From the NCBI GenBank assembly GCA_008638375.1, contig CM018052.1, positions 5,988,506 to 6,052,505 on the forward strand: a DNA stretch of 64,000 nt, read 5' to 3'. Shown one piece after another: positions 1-11,528 of the stretch. A program made the translations under genes and the position numbers. Position 1 is the first letter of the stretch; every line of letters begins with the position of its first letter. The notes under the pieces are model-generated. The model worked only from the letters and a program-made list of their open reading frames with translations, made no database searches and was not told where the DNA came from. Source of the stretch: Nyssa sinensis. Lineage: Eukaryota; Streptophyta; Magnoliopsida; Cornales; Nyssaceae.

Positions 1-1
1 C

Positions 2-121
2 ATGCAAAATAGTGATGTAATCTTTGAATTCAATACAAACCATCAATTAGCATATATATTCACCAAACCACTCTAAAAGCAAAGATTTTTCTTTATTAGA
101 ACAGAAGTAGGAATGATTAAC
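2..121 (+). pseudogene. Ty1/copia pol C-terminal tail (RNase H end)
   Basis: The window opens inside the end of a copia-type polyprotein. The frame from base 2 reads NTNHQLAYIFTKPL, then a TAA at 74-76, then RTEVGMIN in the same frame. The consensus at this place in plant copia elements is QLADIFTKPL...RTxLGM(I/V), so the match is specific although short. The stop lies where a proline or similar residue normally follows TKPL. Everything upstream, including RT, integrase, gag and the 5' LTR, lies outside the window. The env-like remnant and 3' LTR that follow are in the expected order for a SIRE/Maximus-type element. Confidence 0.8.
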
Positions 122-585
122 CCAAGAGATTTGTTTAACTAAGTGATAAAAATTACTTCTGCTCAAATCAGTTGGCTTTCTTCATAAACCAGTCGATTGA
201 TAATGAAAAACAGTCGACCATATGGTCCACTGATGCCTTAGGAACAACTAAAAATTGGTTACTGGTCAAAACAGTCGACCTACTAGTTGATTGATAATTG
301 AACCAATCAACTGAATGCATAAAATAGTTGACTGGTCAAGAGGTTTAGATAGATAGTTTTTAGGCACTAGTTAAAATAGTCGACCTACCAATCGATCGCC
401 CAAAAACTAAGGCAAAACCAGTCTACTAATGGTGAAAACTAGTTGACTGATTTGGACGAATCTATAAAAACTTAGCGAAGTTCAAAACATTTCAAACTTG
501 CGCTCTTAAAACCTTTCGACTTCTCCTTCTCTCAAATCTCTCAAAATCATCCAAATTGTTCCCCAAACCTCTCGAGTTCTCTTCC
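122..585 (+). repeat. Copia internal spacer rich in CAGTCGAC motifs
   Basis: There is no reading frame between the pol tail and the env-like remnant. Variants of the palindrome CAGTCGACTG (GTCGAC core, often decayed to GTTGAC or GTCAAC) recur about every 30-50 bases from 170 to 460. The same motif family fills part of the 3' LTR of this element, which ties the two regions together. A long env leader or intron could lie here; no function is visible. Confidence 0.6.
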
Positions 586-1710
586 ATGGCTCCAAAAACC
601 AAAAACCCAACTTCTAAATCACTAGGAAAACATCCTAGAGAGGATTTCGACGTCGAACACCGGACAAATCTCGCCATGACACCCAGGTTTTTCTCAACAT
701 TGAAATCGTACAAAAATTCCATGATAACATCAAGCATAGAAACATTGAGTACGGTAAGACCATCAACACCCTATTTTTCAACTCCAAATCCATTCTCATA
801 GGTACTTACTTTGATTACCTTAGTTCGACTAAATTTCTATCTTGCTGCAACACTCAATACACCCGACTTGTTCAACTTTTCTACAGCCATTTTGAGATGC
901 GTAAGGGCCTCAATACTTCTTCATGAGTTCTTGACCATCCCATCTCTCTGAAACTCAAAAATGTTTCCAGAATCCTCAATTTTCCTCAGGGGGACTTCCA
1001 ATAATTCACAACAAATACTTGGGTAGTGCGTCAAGGATTTGATCCTCTTTCGACTATACGACAAATATGTGGTAACCCTAACATCACCGAGGCATTCAAA
1101 CCTAAAGCCTCCCAACTCACCTTCGAATCTCGTCTCATCCACCACATCATCATCTATAACATTCTTGCACGTGCCAGTGGACGAGGCTTTGTCTCGTACA
1201 ATGATGTATTCGTCATTTGGTGCATCGCTATTCATAAAAAGGTCGACCTTCCTCATATCATCATTCATCACATGAATGACTTCTACACACCCATTCACAC
1301 GGATATATATATATATATATATATTCCAAAGGTACCTTGAAATCCATGGGATATAAGTCCACTGATCAAGGATGGGTCCCCAAATCCGCTCCCACCACTG
1401 AACTGACTCAAAAGACTCTCTTCCACTCACCCTACTCTACAAACCACCTCTCATTCTCCTTATCCGATCCCAATCACAAACTCTACCTCCATCCTCACTT
1501 TTCTTTGAGAAATAGATTCCAACCTCGAAACCCAAATTTGGCTTGTTGAATCAAATCTCTCCAAAAACCTATCTGGCATCACAGAAAGAATAGAGGCAAT
1601 AAAGAATGATGTTCATATTCTCAAAATTTGGGCAGGCTCGCTCTATAAGCACAATGAAAGAAAGCACAGAGAAACCAAGCTTGAGGTGCTCGAGGTCAAA
1701 GACACTCTTT
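586..1710 (+). pseudogene. Env-like third ORF of a SIRE/Maximus-type copia element, broken
   Basis: A start at 586 (MAPKTKNPTSK) opens a basic N-terminus, closed by a stop at 799-801. Homologous-looking sequence continues in another frame from 1026: the LIHHIIIYNILARASGRG and DLPHIIIHHMNDF stretches match the pattern of the plant 'env-like' or plant-transposon domain found downstream of pol in SIRE/Maximus copia elements. A (TA)n expansion near 1302-1324 shifts the frame. A third piece from 1337 continues, and a charged, coiled-coil-like tail runs to a TAA at about 1710. Known members are of unproven function. I infer the family from order and pattern, not from a search. At least two frameshifts and one stop make it non-functional. 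Confidence 0.6.
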
Positions 1711-2230
1711 AACAAATCCTTAAGTCATTTTTTTTAAGATGACAAAGGGGGAGAAAGAATAGAAGAAATAGGAAGTAGAAGAAGAAAGAAGAAAGAAATA
1801 AACAAGAAATAAAAAAGAACATAGGATTTTTTGTGTGTTTTTTGATTCAAAATCCTTTTTGTAATTGTTCTTATTTTCTTTATTTAAATACTTATAATTC
1901 ATGCTTACTATTGAAATAGATCATACATGAATAGAAAAGCATCTTTTGTTATATCCCTCTTATGAGTTATGTGTAATCTTTATTATTAATGATAATATTC
2001 AAATGTACAAACAAAGCATGAAAGATGATATAAATCGTTAACCATAAATTGCAAAACTTCGTATTGATAAGGCAAGATAGAAAAGAATGCCATTTTAATA
2101 TAATCTATTTACTTATGGCATGAATTCAAATTTAAAAATTGATAGGGGGAGCCTATATGCAATAATTCTATTCTTTATCATATGTCTTATTTATTCACTA
2201 TTTACAAAGGACAATGTTTTGTCATCATCA

Positions 2231-2243
2231 AAAAGGGGGAGAT
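2231..2243 (+). other. Polypurine tract of the copia element
   Basis: AAAAGGGGGAGAT lies directly before the TGTTAG start of the LTR. Purine tracts of this kind prime plus-strand DNA synthesis in LTR retrotransposons. Two further GGGGGAG runs occur upstream near 1747 and 2144; only this one abuts an LTR terminus. Confidence 0.75.
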
Positions 2244-2640
2244 TGTTAGCCCTAAAGGTTTTGAACCAAGGGCATCTCAGTAATTTTGATGATGACGAAA
2301 GTCCATCAAGCTAAAAGATTCCACTCAAGAGCATGTTTGAAAGTAAATATCAAAACAAGAGGAATGCTTTTATGATGACTCAAGCAAGGTGGACTCACTA
2401 AAGCCCAAGGATTCAAGTGACGACTTTCACTTTTCCTTACTTTGGGCTTTGGATTTTGAGTGACGTTAGGATTAGATTGATCATTGGTCGTAAGCTCTCA
2501 CTATTTAAAATGATCATCTAAAGACTAACCTCAAATGATTTTTTTCAAAACAAAACATTTAAATTAAAGTTTTGAAAGATCAAAAGGTTTTGACAAAAGT
2601 ACACTTAGAAAGAAATAAGCTAGAAAAGGCTCACTGTCTA

Positions 2641-3110
2641 AACCAGTCGACCAGTTCTTAAAACCAATCGACTGATTCTTAAAGCTTATTTGTCACACTA
2701 AAACCAGTCGACTAATCCTAAAAACTTGTCGACTGAGTGAAGTTTTATAAAATTTCCTGAGCACACTATCCAAATCAGTTGACCTTCTAGGAGATTCGGT
2801 CGACTGTCCTTTAAAGGCAAAATAAGTGTACAAACAAAACCAGTCGACTAATTCATAGAACCAGTTGACTAAATGACCAATTGATGAATTTTCTAAGCAC
2901 ACTATCTAAATCAGTCGACTAAAAAGTTATATCAATCGACCACTTCTCAAAGGAAGAACCTTGTACAACTAGAACCACTCGACTAATACTCAAAATCAAT
3001 CAACTAACTGTTCTTAACCAAATGAAACTCAAACCCTCTAAACAAATCAGTTGACTAGTCCTCATTGAAGTCGACTGGTTGATGATTCAGTCGACTGATT
3101 CAGTCAATCT
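2641..3110 (+). repeat. Array of about 15 CAGTCGACTG-type palindromes in the copia LTR
   Basis: Motifs such as CCAGTCGACC, CAATCGACTG, GTCGACTGAG and CAGTCGACTG recur every 20-50 bases, spaced irregularly and separated by unrelated A-rich sequence. Several copies carry single changes, mostly C to T or G to A, as expected from decay of methylated CpG in the TCGA core. The array sits upstream of the LTR's likely TATA box at about 3205. Confidence 0.7.
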
Positions 3111-3202
3111 GGCACTCACAAATTTAAATTTTAGATAGATAAAAAAAAAAAAAAAAAGGGGAAATGGCTCTTTTTTAAAAGCAATGGTCATTTACTTTAA
3201 AG

Positions 3203-3214
3203 GGCTATAAATAG
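3203..3214 (+). promoter_or_regulatory. Probable TATA box of the copia LTR
   Basis: GGCTATAAATAG is a canonical plant TATA element. It lies about 440 bp before the LTR end and just downstream of the GTCGAC palindrome array, the usual U3/R position. Transcription from it is inferred, not shown. Confidence 0.55.
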
Positions 3215-3588
3215 AGGTTCCCTAGAGCTTTCTAAGTCATCACTAGCTTACATGATCATATCTTTGTTATTGACTTTAGATCTACCTTATTCCAAATCTA
3301 GATCTAAAGGTTCTACTCATCTTAAATACTCAAAACTTACACGTGATCAATCTTTAGAGAGTGAGTATCTTATTGCACCAAAACTACTCAAGAAAATAGT
3401 ACTATTTGGTTAACATCTTTCTATTATTTCATTGCAATGAGATTTGTGGGTAGGTGCTACTCGGTGAGGCAAAATGACATATTTTGCTAGGATAAAAGTG
3501 TTACGGTCTTCACTTTGTAAATGTTTAGATTCCACCTGCAATGAGTCAAGGATGAAAGAAGTTTTCCAAACCTCGTAACTGCTTTGTT

Positions 3589-3592
<4 letters not shown>

Positions 3593-3630
<38 letters not shown>
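3593..3630 (+). repeat. (CT)n microsatellite in the copia LTR
   Basis: An uninterrupted CT dinucleotide run of 38 bases sits just inside the LTR 3' end. It is a length-variable pyrimidine tract with no coding meaning. Confidence 0.95.
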
Positions 3631-3633
<3 letters not shown>

Positions 3634-3656
3634 CTTGTTATTGTGCATTTACAACA

Positions 3657-6600
3657 TTCCTTTTTGAAAAGAGAAAAAAAATCACTATTTACGAAATACC
3701 CTATTGGATACGACACCATTTAAGGCCATTAAATCATGAAACAACCGCGTATAGGTTAGGGTTTTAAGTCAGCTTAGGTTCAAAACGGCATGTCCCTTTA
3801 TCATTTTGGCTAATAAAACACCATTTCATTAAGTGCCGATTACATTTAAAACTTGGTTCAAAACTATGCAGCTCTAACTCGTTTTATCCTTAAACGACAA
3901 TGTTTCATTAAAACATTTAAGGGCCTTAGTTGGCTCGGCTAACTCGCTCGAGTTGGCTAAGTCAACTCCATCATTTTCATTAGGTCTACTACTGTTCATC
4001 TAAACACCTTAAAAACTTGAAACTCTATTTTGTGGCTTATGAGGTAGGTTCAAAGCTTCCTATTTGTTTTATCCATCTTCTAAGACGTAGACCTAAGTTT
4101 TCCCATTGGTTTCAAGCTTCGAATTAGGCTAAAAGTTAGGTTTTAAGATCATTATTCTGTGACCTGTAATTTCATTTTTCTTAGAGGCCCCTTAACTAAA
4201 TGAGCTCATTTTGTTTCTCCATAGGACCCTCTTGGCGAGTGGTTCATGTTCAAATCCTTAGATTTGAGTTTGGTGCTAAAATTAGAGATTTCCATATTTT
4301 GAACCAAACTTGCAACTCACCATCTTAGGCTCATTACTGAGCTTTGTGATAACGGTTGGGGTCATTTGTGATTCATTTAACATATAATTTAAGGTTCAAA
4401 TCATAAAAAATATCTAATTTACAAGTTAAATTTAAATCATATTTTTGAAGGTCCAACAATGGTTGCCCTTATTGGACAGGCCACCACAGTGTTATTTGAA
4501 CAGCCTTATTTGCTCTAAACCATTCATAGAACACGTAAAAACTTAAAGAAGTTGAAATATTTGAATTCTAATCTTGTTTTGAGTGAATTTGATTTTCCCT
4601 TTGTTTTTTGCTTTCCTCATTTCTCTTTGTCCAAGAAGTTTCTCAGCCTCCCTTATGAACGAATCTCTCTCTTTCCTTATTCAGTTTTAGTAAATTAAAC
4701 TTAGCCACTTGAGCTTACGGATTTATAAAGGGAAATTTACTTCACCATGATGGAGGATGATGATTTTGTGACCTAAGGTGGCTATGGCTACTTTGTAGGG
4801 CTGCTACTGTTGTTGCTGGACTATAAAGGTGGGCTAATGAGGCTCAACACATGCATTGTTACAGAAATGCATGTAGGTTGCTTCATTTTTTAATTTTTGC
4901 AATTATATATACATATTTATACACCTATATACACACCTACATGTGTGTGTTTTTCTTTCTCTCATCATGTGCAGGTCACATGAGGAGTAAAATAAATTTA
5001 TATATTTTTCTTATATTTTGTGTATTTATTTTGTATTTTTCCCTACTTTTTAGAATTATTCAATAATTCATAATATTTGATGTATAATTTTTTTTACTTT
5101 AGGTTAGTGATGTATTGGTCACTTAACCCTATTAATCTCATTAACCTAGGTTAAGTTACGTTTGTCTACGGTTAGATTATTGCCTAACTAGAAATGGCCT
5201 GCTATTGGGTTAGGTTAATTTCTAACCCTAATTCATTGGGTGTGGGTGTACTAATAGTAAGTTGGCGTTTGACAACCAAGAGTTAACACAACAACACCAA
5301 ATTCATTGGGTGTGGGTGTACTAATTGTAAGTTGGCGTTTGACAAACAAGAGTTAACATAAATCCAAAAGTGACACTAGAAATGGGTTCATGGGTTGAAA
5401 ATGGTTCATAACCATGTGAATTTGTCACCATTGGCTATCACTAGAGAAGGCGATCGGTGGCCGCAACTTAACGAGTTAACCGATCAACCGGATTGGTCAA
5501 TGAGTCCACGGGTTCGGGTTAGGGCCCGGTTAGACAAATGGGTTATAAACTTTATTGATATGACATCCTTTAGAGGCCTTTAATGCTGGCGTGGCAAACG
5601 AGCTGAACTAGTCAACTTTTCCAGATTGTACCACATTTTACTGAAACCGGTGGTAGACCGGTTAATTCTCTTTGAAATTGAACCGCTTCACTAACCTAAT
5701 GCAGAAACCAATGGGTTTTGGCTTCATTTGATGAATCAAAACTTTTGTTTTTTATATTTTGAACCCAGCTTTTGAAAAAAATTATATTTAGACCCCTAGA
5801 AAATAATTAAAATTATTTTAATGCCCTTCATAATTTGGTAAAATTACCATTTTTTCCCTAGGCCTAAAAGTAGTATAATAAAGGCTATTTGCAATACAAG
5901 AAAAGGCATTTCTATTATTTTTGGGAGTTTTGGACTTAATGGCAAAATTTGATTTGGAAAATTGGACCCCAAAATATATGAACGAACAAACTGGACTAAT
6001 TCCAAATAAGTCTCGGTGAATTAATTAAGCTGCCAAATGAACTCTGATGACCACGAGGATACCCACCCTAAGGTTTTTCGACCTTATAGACTTAATGGTG
6101 GGGTTCGTTTTGTCAAATGAGGTACCCAAGTATAGATATACAAAATTTGTAATTGTTACACTTCCCTTAATGATACACGGGCTATCAGATAAACTGGAAA
6201 ATAATAGAAACGGGCATACCCAACATTATTGAATGCTACAAACCTAATGGTGAGGTCAAGTTGAGTATTCGAGTACCCAACAATGGTTCCATGTGAAAGT
6301 GTAAAATTATGAAAATGCCCCTGGACTTAATGTAAGCCCAATAAAGGCTAATTAAGATTTCGAAGAGCCTAAATTTAGTATTTTCAACATTTTAGACCTA
6401 ACAATGATGTCTGTTGGGAAAATTAGAACTCTAAAACAAATTGTAAAATAATGAATAAGTCCCTAAGGACTAAAATAAGCTAAGAGATGAACTAAGAAGC
6501 ATTAGGAACACTAATTAGAGAACATAGGGAATCCTTAATTGTAAGACTAAACATTGACTTAGGATCACCAGCAAGGATGTAATGTTGAAAATACTAAAGG

Positions 6601-7750
6601 ACGTAATGATTGGGGAACCAAGTCTATAAGGATGCAATGGTGGACCTAAGACCACAGTTGAGTAATCTGGAACTTTGAAATGTGGATTTTTGCACTCTAT
6701 GATTTCAAATTGTGTTTTCTATCACACTCTTATTTTTTGAACAAACTACTATCGAATTGATTGATCGAATTGTTATTGTTTTATCAAACAAATTATCATT
6801 ATTTTAAGAGCAAATTGTTATTGATTTATTGATCTAATTTTCATCATTCTATTGATTAAATTGCCATTGTGTTATTGATTGAATTTTTATCGTTATTAAT
6901 TGAACTATTAACTTGTTTTAAAATGTGAAACACAATTGATGGGTTACTATTTTATTTGAATTGATTGAATTGTTCCAAATAATCTATCAAATTGTCTCAC
7001 TTAATGCCATTACATAGTATTGATGTGTTATTGCTCACTAAAAGTGAATTGACATGTTATCGCTCACCAAAAATGAATTGTATGTACACCTAGTGTACGT
7101 GATTGCATAGTGATTATGTCATAACCTATCCTATATAGTTAGTAGCATTAGTTGCATTGATTTAGTAGCTTAGGCAACGTTATTAACTGTCATAATGTGC
7201 ATATTGTATCGTATTGATTATCATCGATTGAATTGAGTTGTAGTAATTTTCATTGATTGCCTTAATCGAAAGCATCCATTCTAGCGCTTATCCATGAGAT
7301 TGCCTAGGACTTCAAGACCAATCTCTGCTTTTAAAGCTCCACCGTCACCGCCCTTCTAAATCAAACTGAAAAAGTGGAACTAAATCTTGAGTGTCTCTCT
7401 AATTCCATTTATGACTCTTCTTGACTAATCATTCATTTGTGAAACAAAGAAAAGAAGAAGCAAGAGATGGAAACGAAAATGGGGGCGTCATCATCAACAG
7501 AGCAGGTTTTGGTAGAACACATATTACATATATATGTTAAAATATTAGTATTTTAAATCTATAAATATAATGTAATAGGTATTTATTATTTATTTATTTT
7601 TATCAATAATAATATAATTTCAAATTTTAAATAATTTATTCTTTTTTTGGTTGATTATTTTCCATTGAAATGATTGTTCCTGTTGTAAATATTATCGTTG
7701 GTTTTATCTATCTTTCCACATTTTCATTTTATCTTACTGACTGTAGCTTG
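3657..7750. other. Gene-free AT-rich region, possibly decayed LTR sequence
   Basis: I see no convincing coding sequence. Short open frames, for example at 4851-5066 and 5395-5583, have low-complexity composition and no recognisable motif. Stretches about GGTTCAG/AACCGG and phrases such as 'ttaatggtggggttcg' resemble in style the non-coding part of the 4.1 kb solo LTR at 37531-41637, so this may be an old fragment of a similar LTR, but I cannot align it by eye. From about 6700 to 7000 the DNA is a loose series of ATTGATTGAATT-like words. A tandem duplication lies at 5231-5361. Confidence 0.4.
5231..5361 (+). repeat. Two-copy tandem repeat, 70-bp period
   Basis: ATTCATTGGGTGTGGGTGTA starts at 5231 and again at 5301, and the following bases stay in register through GAGTTAACA(C/T)A with two or three differences. 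This is a recent local duplication in non-coding DNA. Confidence 0.9.
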
Positions 7751-8529
7751 GGAATCAATCAATTTGAGTCATTACTCAAACAAGAAGCATGTTTTGAGTT
7801 ACCCACAACCTTTTGGCATAAGAAACAACATATGGTTCATCTTCCCTATGTCAAAGATTTCAGTGAACATAATATCCCTACCAAAGCCCGACCCATCCAA
7901 ATGAGTCAAGCTTTAATGGAATTATGTCAGGTAGAAATTAGGGAATTACTCAAGAAAAATTTAATCCGAACCTCTAAGTCATCATGGTCATATTCTGCTT
8001 TCTACGTCAACAGGAACGCAAAATTAGAACGTGGTGTTCCCCAACTAGTGACCAATTATAAACCATTAAATAAACTCTTAGAATGGATTAGGTACCCTAT
8101 TCCAAATAAGCGAGATGAAGTTAACTGTTTACACAAAGCAGTTATCTTTAGTAAATTTGATATGAAAAGTGGATTTCGGCAAATCCAAATTCATGAGTGA
8201 GACCGGTACAAAACTGCATTCACAACCCCTTTTGGTCATTACGAATGGAACGTGATGCCCTTTGGATTAAAGAATGCTCCTAGTGAATTTCAGAATGTCA
8301 TGAATGACATCTTCAATCCCTTCTCCAGTCATGTTATAGTTTATATAGATGATGTCCTCATCTTCTCTGAGTCAATTGATCAACATTGGAATCAGTTGTA
8401 TTCATTTCTTAATGTTATCAAATATAACGGTTTAGTCCTTTCAGCGTCTAAACTTAAGTTATTCCAAACTTCAGTTAGATTCTTAGGTTTTGATATTTCT
8501 TATGCTCAAATCAAACCTATTATCTTAAA
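7751..8529 (+). pseudogene. Endogenous caulimovirid fragment A: reverse transcriptase
   Basis: This is a piece of a pararetroviral polyprotein. It begins abruptly at the NQFESLLKQEACF segment that precedes RT in copy B and runs through KARPIQMSQ, KFDMKSGF, MPFGLKNAPSEFQ and the catalytic YIDDVLIFS, then FLGFDIS and KPI. One in-frame TGA (8198-8200) replaces a leucine codon that copy B keeps. At about 8525 the RT is joined directly to sequence holding the polyprotein start (ATG at 8538), so 3' and 5' parts of viral genomes abut here. The family is Caulimoviridae; I infer the petuvirus/florendovirus side from the protein order in copies B and C. Confidence 0.85.
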
Positions 8530-8576
8530 AGTCCTTAATGGCTGGAAAAAGGTATGTCAGACCTTCACTTAGGAAG
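8530..8576 (+). repeat. Left 47-bp target-site duplication of the LINE
   Basis: The sequence from AGTCCTTAATGGCTGG to CACTTAGGAAG is repeated identically at 15419-15465, immediately after the LINE A-rich tail. It contains the start codon (8538) and first 13 codons of the viral polyprotein. The element therefore landed at the very start of a viral ORF. Confidence 0.9.
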
Positions 8577-9171
8577 GCAGCCCCTCCTTAGTTATCAACA
8601 GACTTCAATTTTTAGTTCACTTGAGAGACTTTCTTTAGAAAAAGACAATATTTGTAAACATTTCTCTTAAAAGAATTCTATCATGTATTTACTTTCTGCA
8701 TTTCTTTCAGTTAATCAGGCTTCAAGCCTATAATTAATTGTAAGTAATTTTCATTAATACAATTCAGTTCATTATATTTTGCTCATTATCTTCCATTCCC
8801 CTTATGGACGGTTATACCGCCTTCCTACATTCATACATTAATAATTTTAATCCCTTCTATAATGCCTTCTATGCTTCCGCCCCCACTGGCTCAGTCAGTC
8901 CCCTCATAGTATTACAGCCATGTATAAGGATCCATTTCTGTTGAGATAAACTACGTTTTTCATGAATACTGTAGTGATCAAAACTATGGTGAGCTTGGCA
9001 ATGAAAGATTCCCTTTATTTCAGTCATAATTTTTTAAATTATGTTCAGTTTACTCTTCTATTTCTGTTTATCTGTTTCTTTTCTTTATCTTTCCTCCTTA
9101 GTTGATTACGCACCTCTCTGAAAGTCCACAGACCACCTAGACTAAGAAGCCCCGTTGATACCAGCTTTTCC
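8577..9171 (+). promoter_or_regulatory. LINE leader / 5' UTR of mixed origin
   Basis: No frame is preserved. The pieces CTGGCTCAGTCAGTCCCCTC (near 8886) and CTGGCTTAGTCAGTCCCCTC (near 22536, viral tail) differ at one base in twenty. Upstream and downstream there is AT-rich sequence with GTATAAGG near 8922. L1 elements carry internal promoters in their 5' UTR, so a promoter is expected here, but no defined element can be proven. Confidence 0.35.
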
Positions 9172-11528
9172 ATGACCTCTATATCTTCATGCCAGGGTAT
9201 GGGTAACAGCTCTTGTCACAAAAATTGTTCTGGTCCAGTGGAGTGTATGCATGGTCACGGTGCAAATGAAGCTGCCATCAGTGCTAAGGATATGCGTAGG
9301 CTGCAACCTCCACTTGTTATTTCAAATACAGGTCCCAGCCTCCCTTCCAAAGCTCCAACTGAAATTCAACGGCCTAATCAGATTCATACTCCTTTATCCA
9401 GGACTAATGGCGTTGAGCAAGGGGAGTTCATTCCACAAGTTGCCCTTGATCTTGAAAATGACTATGGGGGCTTCTCTTCTGATTGTTCTTTCATGAGAGA
9501 GCAAAAAGATCTCAAGCCACATGGTTCCAACAGCTACGGTGTCCATGGAAGAAGTCAAGCGGCGCGTGGCTCATCCTCAACATGCAGTAAGAGTGGGATA
9601 GCTATGCATTCTGCCCAAGTAGCCCACGTGTCAACCAATGGGACAAGCAGAATTAATCCAACGGCTAGGAATTATTTTATTCCAACGGGTGGAAATCCTA
9701 ATACTGATATGCTTAGTATATCAGTTCCCACTTCCTCTGACATTGCCTCCATTTCTCAGAATTCTCCCCTTCTTAGTGCAAGACGGACTGATCTAGGTGT
9801 CAACGTGTCACCTCTTGAGACAAGGAGACCCGACCCTAAAGCTGGAGATTACGGCTATCATATAGCAGGTGCAGGTAGTGGTGACGTGCAAACAGTCCCT
9901 ACTGCTACTCCAAATGGTAATGCAGACTCCCATGCTACTGCCTCTACTCATAGCCCCCTCTATTCCTTGCTAAAAGCTGATGGGCCCACGTCCTGTTCTC
10001 CCTCTTTGCCTATTCCCACTGCCAATATTTTGTCCCATGCAAGTTCAGAGACAGCTAATTCTGACACCGTCCATGTTGCTGCTGTTACCCCTATGCACGT
10101 CGCTGCTAGTTCACCAGCATTGCAGAGTCTGGTCTCCCCCGTTGCTAATGCAGCGACCATTCCCTCCTAGTCTTCCCTTTTCCAAAAGCCTGCTCCTCTC
10201 AAAAAATTTCACCTGGAATTCAAGCCACCTCAAATTGAGGGAGAAAGAATCACAGTCCAGCCTCCATTGGAAGTTATTCAAGCAGGTATATCAGGTTAGG
10301 AAAATACCCTGGTAGGTTATTTTCTTGACAAGAAAATGCCTTTTCTCTGGATTAAAAAAATGGCAGAAAAGATCTGGAACAAAGACGGCTTAAATGAAGT
10401 TCTTACCAATGGAAATGGGTTCTTCTTCTTCAAATTCGACTCCTTGCACGCCATTAATTCTATTCTTGAAAGTGGTCACTGGCACTTCTCTGGCCGGCAC
10501 ATTATACTTCAAAAATGGCACCCTGGCATGACTCTATCCAAGAAGGATGTTGCTAAAATCCCTGTTTGGGTTAAATTTTTCAACATCCCTTATGAGCTCT
10601 GGACTGCGCAAGGCCTTAGCTATGTTGCTAGTGCCATTGGAAGACCCCTTTATGCAGATTCCCACACGGAAGAGTAGACCAGAATCAGTTATGCACGAAT
10701 CTGTGTTGAGGTAGATGCTACCAAAGACCTCCCTGATTCTTTTGATATAATGTTAACAAACTCAAAAGTGGAAATCCTTGTCGAATATCAATGCCTCCCC
10801 TCAATGTGCACTCACTGCCGTATATTTGGCCATCGGCTTGCTAATTGCCCTTCCTTCAAATCTGAAAATGACATACCCCAACAACCGTCCTACCTTAGCC
10901 GCAAGGAAATCCAGCACTAGTGAATGGCGCATTGTTTCTGGCAAAGGTAAAGCTATCCTTAGTGATGGAAATATCCCTGAAGTTGCACCCTCTATTGATC
11001 CAAATCAGTCTAAATCATGCCCCGAAGGGCTGCGGCCAGAAATGCCGCGCCTAGGTCCTTCCAGTGATGGTGTAACTTCGGTCCAAAATCAGTCCATCAC
11101 TTGCTGCGATGGGCTGCAACCTAATATGCCTCAATTAGATCCTCCTATCGCCAATACTACAGCTAAGAGCTCTGCCTTCAAGCAACTTGTCCCTCACGAA
11201 TCTACTACCAGTTCTGTGTTGGAAATTGCAATGCCTTCGGTCCAGTCTCCCCCCCCCCTCCCTTCAATCTGATGACCAAGATTTACTATCCCCAAATGAT
11301 TCAACTCCCTGTTATCTTCAAGCGGTCAGCAACTCAGGTGAGATAAGCAGCTCAACATCTACTGCTTCTCCTGATTCTAATTCCCTTGTGGACAAAATTG
11401 CTAGAGTTGACGAAGTCGATATTGGTAGCAGTTTCACTAGAAATCAGCTCAAAAAACAAAGGCGAAAGAAGAAAGTTTCTAAAACCACAGGAACAGCAAG
11501 TTCCGGCCCCCTCATTTTTTCTCAATGA
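9172..11528 (+). pseudogene. LINE ORF1: DUF4283/zinc-knuckle nucleic-acid-binding protein, broken
   Basis: ORF1 of plant L1 elements coats the transcript. An N-terminal Ser/Asn/Thr-rich part (9172-10170) leads to a DUF4283-type domain (about 10330-10780), visible as NGNGFFFFKFDS, GRHIILQKWHPGM and IPVWVKFFNIPYELW. A zinc knuckle follows in the same frame: CLPSMCTHCRIFGHRLANCP. In-frame stops lie at 10168, about 10300 and 10675. A frameshift near 10910 moves the rest to another frame (GEWR-like WRIVSGKGKA), and a second near 11270 leads to a basic tail (KKQRRKKK) ending at TGA 11526-11528. That stop overlaps the ORF2 start as ATGA. The start at 9172 is simply the first ATG of the long frame. 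Confidence 0.75.

Larger units (their letters stand above)
2244..3656 (+). mobile_element. 3' LTR of the Ty1/copia element
   Basis: The LTR starts TGTTAGCCC right after the purine tract and ends TTTACAACA, giving TGTT/AACA terminal inverted repeats and a length of 1413 bp. It contains a dense block of GTCGAC palindromes (2641-3110), a short A run near 3140, a possible TATA region before 3210 (GGGCTATAAATAGAGG), and a (CT)n tract just before its end. The 5' LTR lies outside the window, so the target-site duplication cannot be checked; TTCCT follows the 3' end. Boundaries rest on termini and purine tract only. Confidence 0.75.

Noticed and set aside
4851..5066. 71-codon hydrophobic frame
   Set aside because: It arises from AT-rich DNA with a TA/CA microsatellite; no start context or family resemblance.
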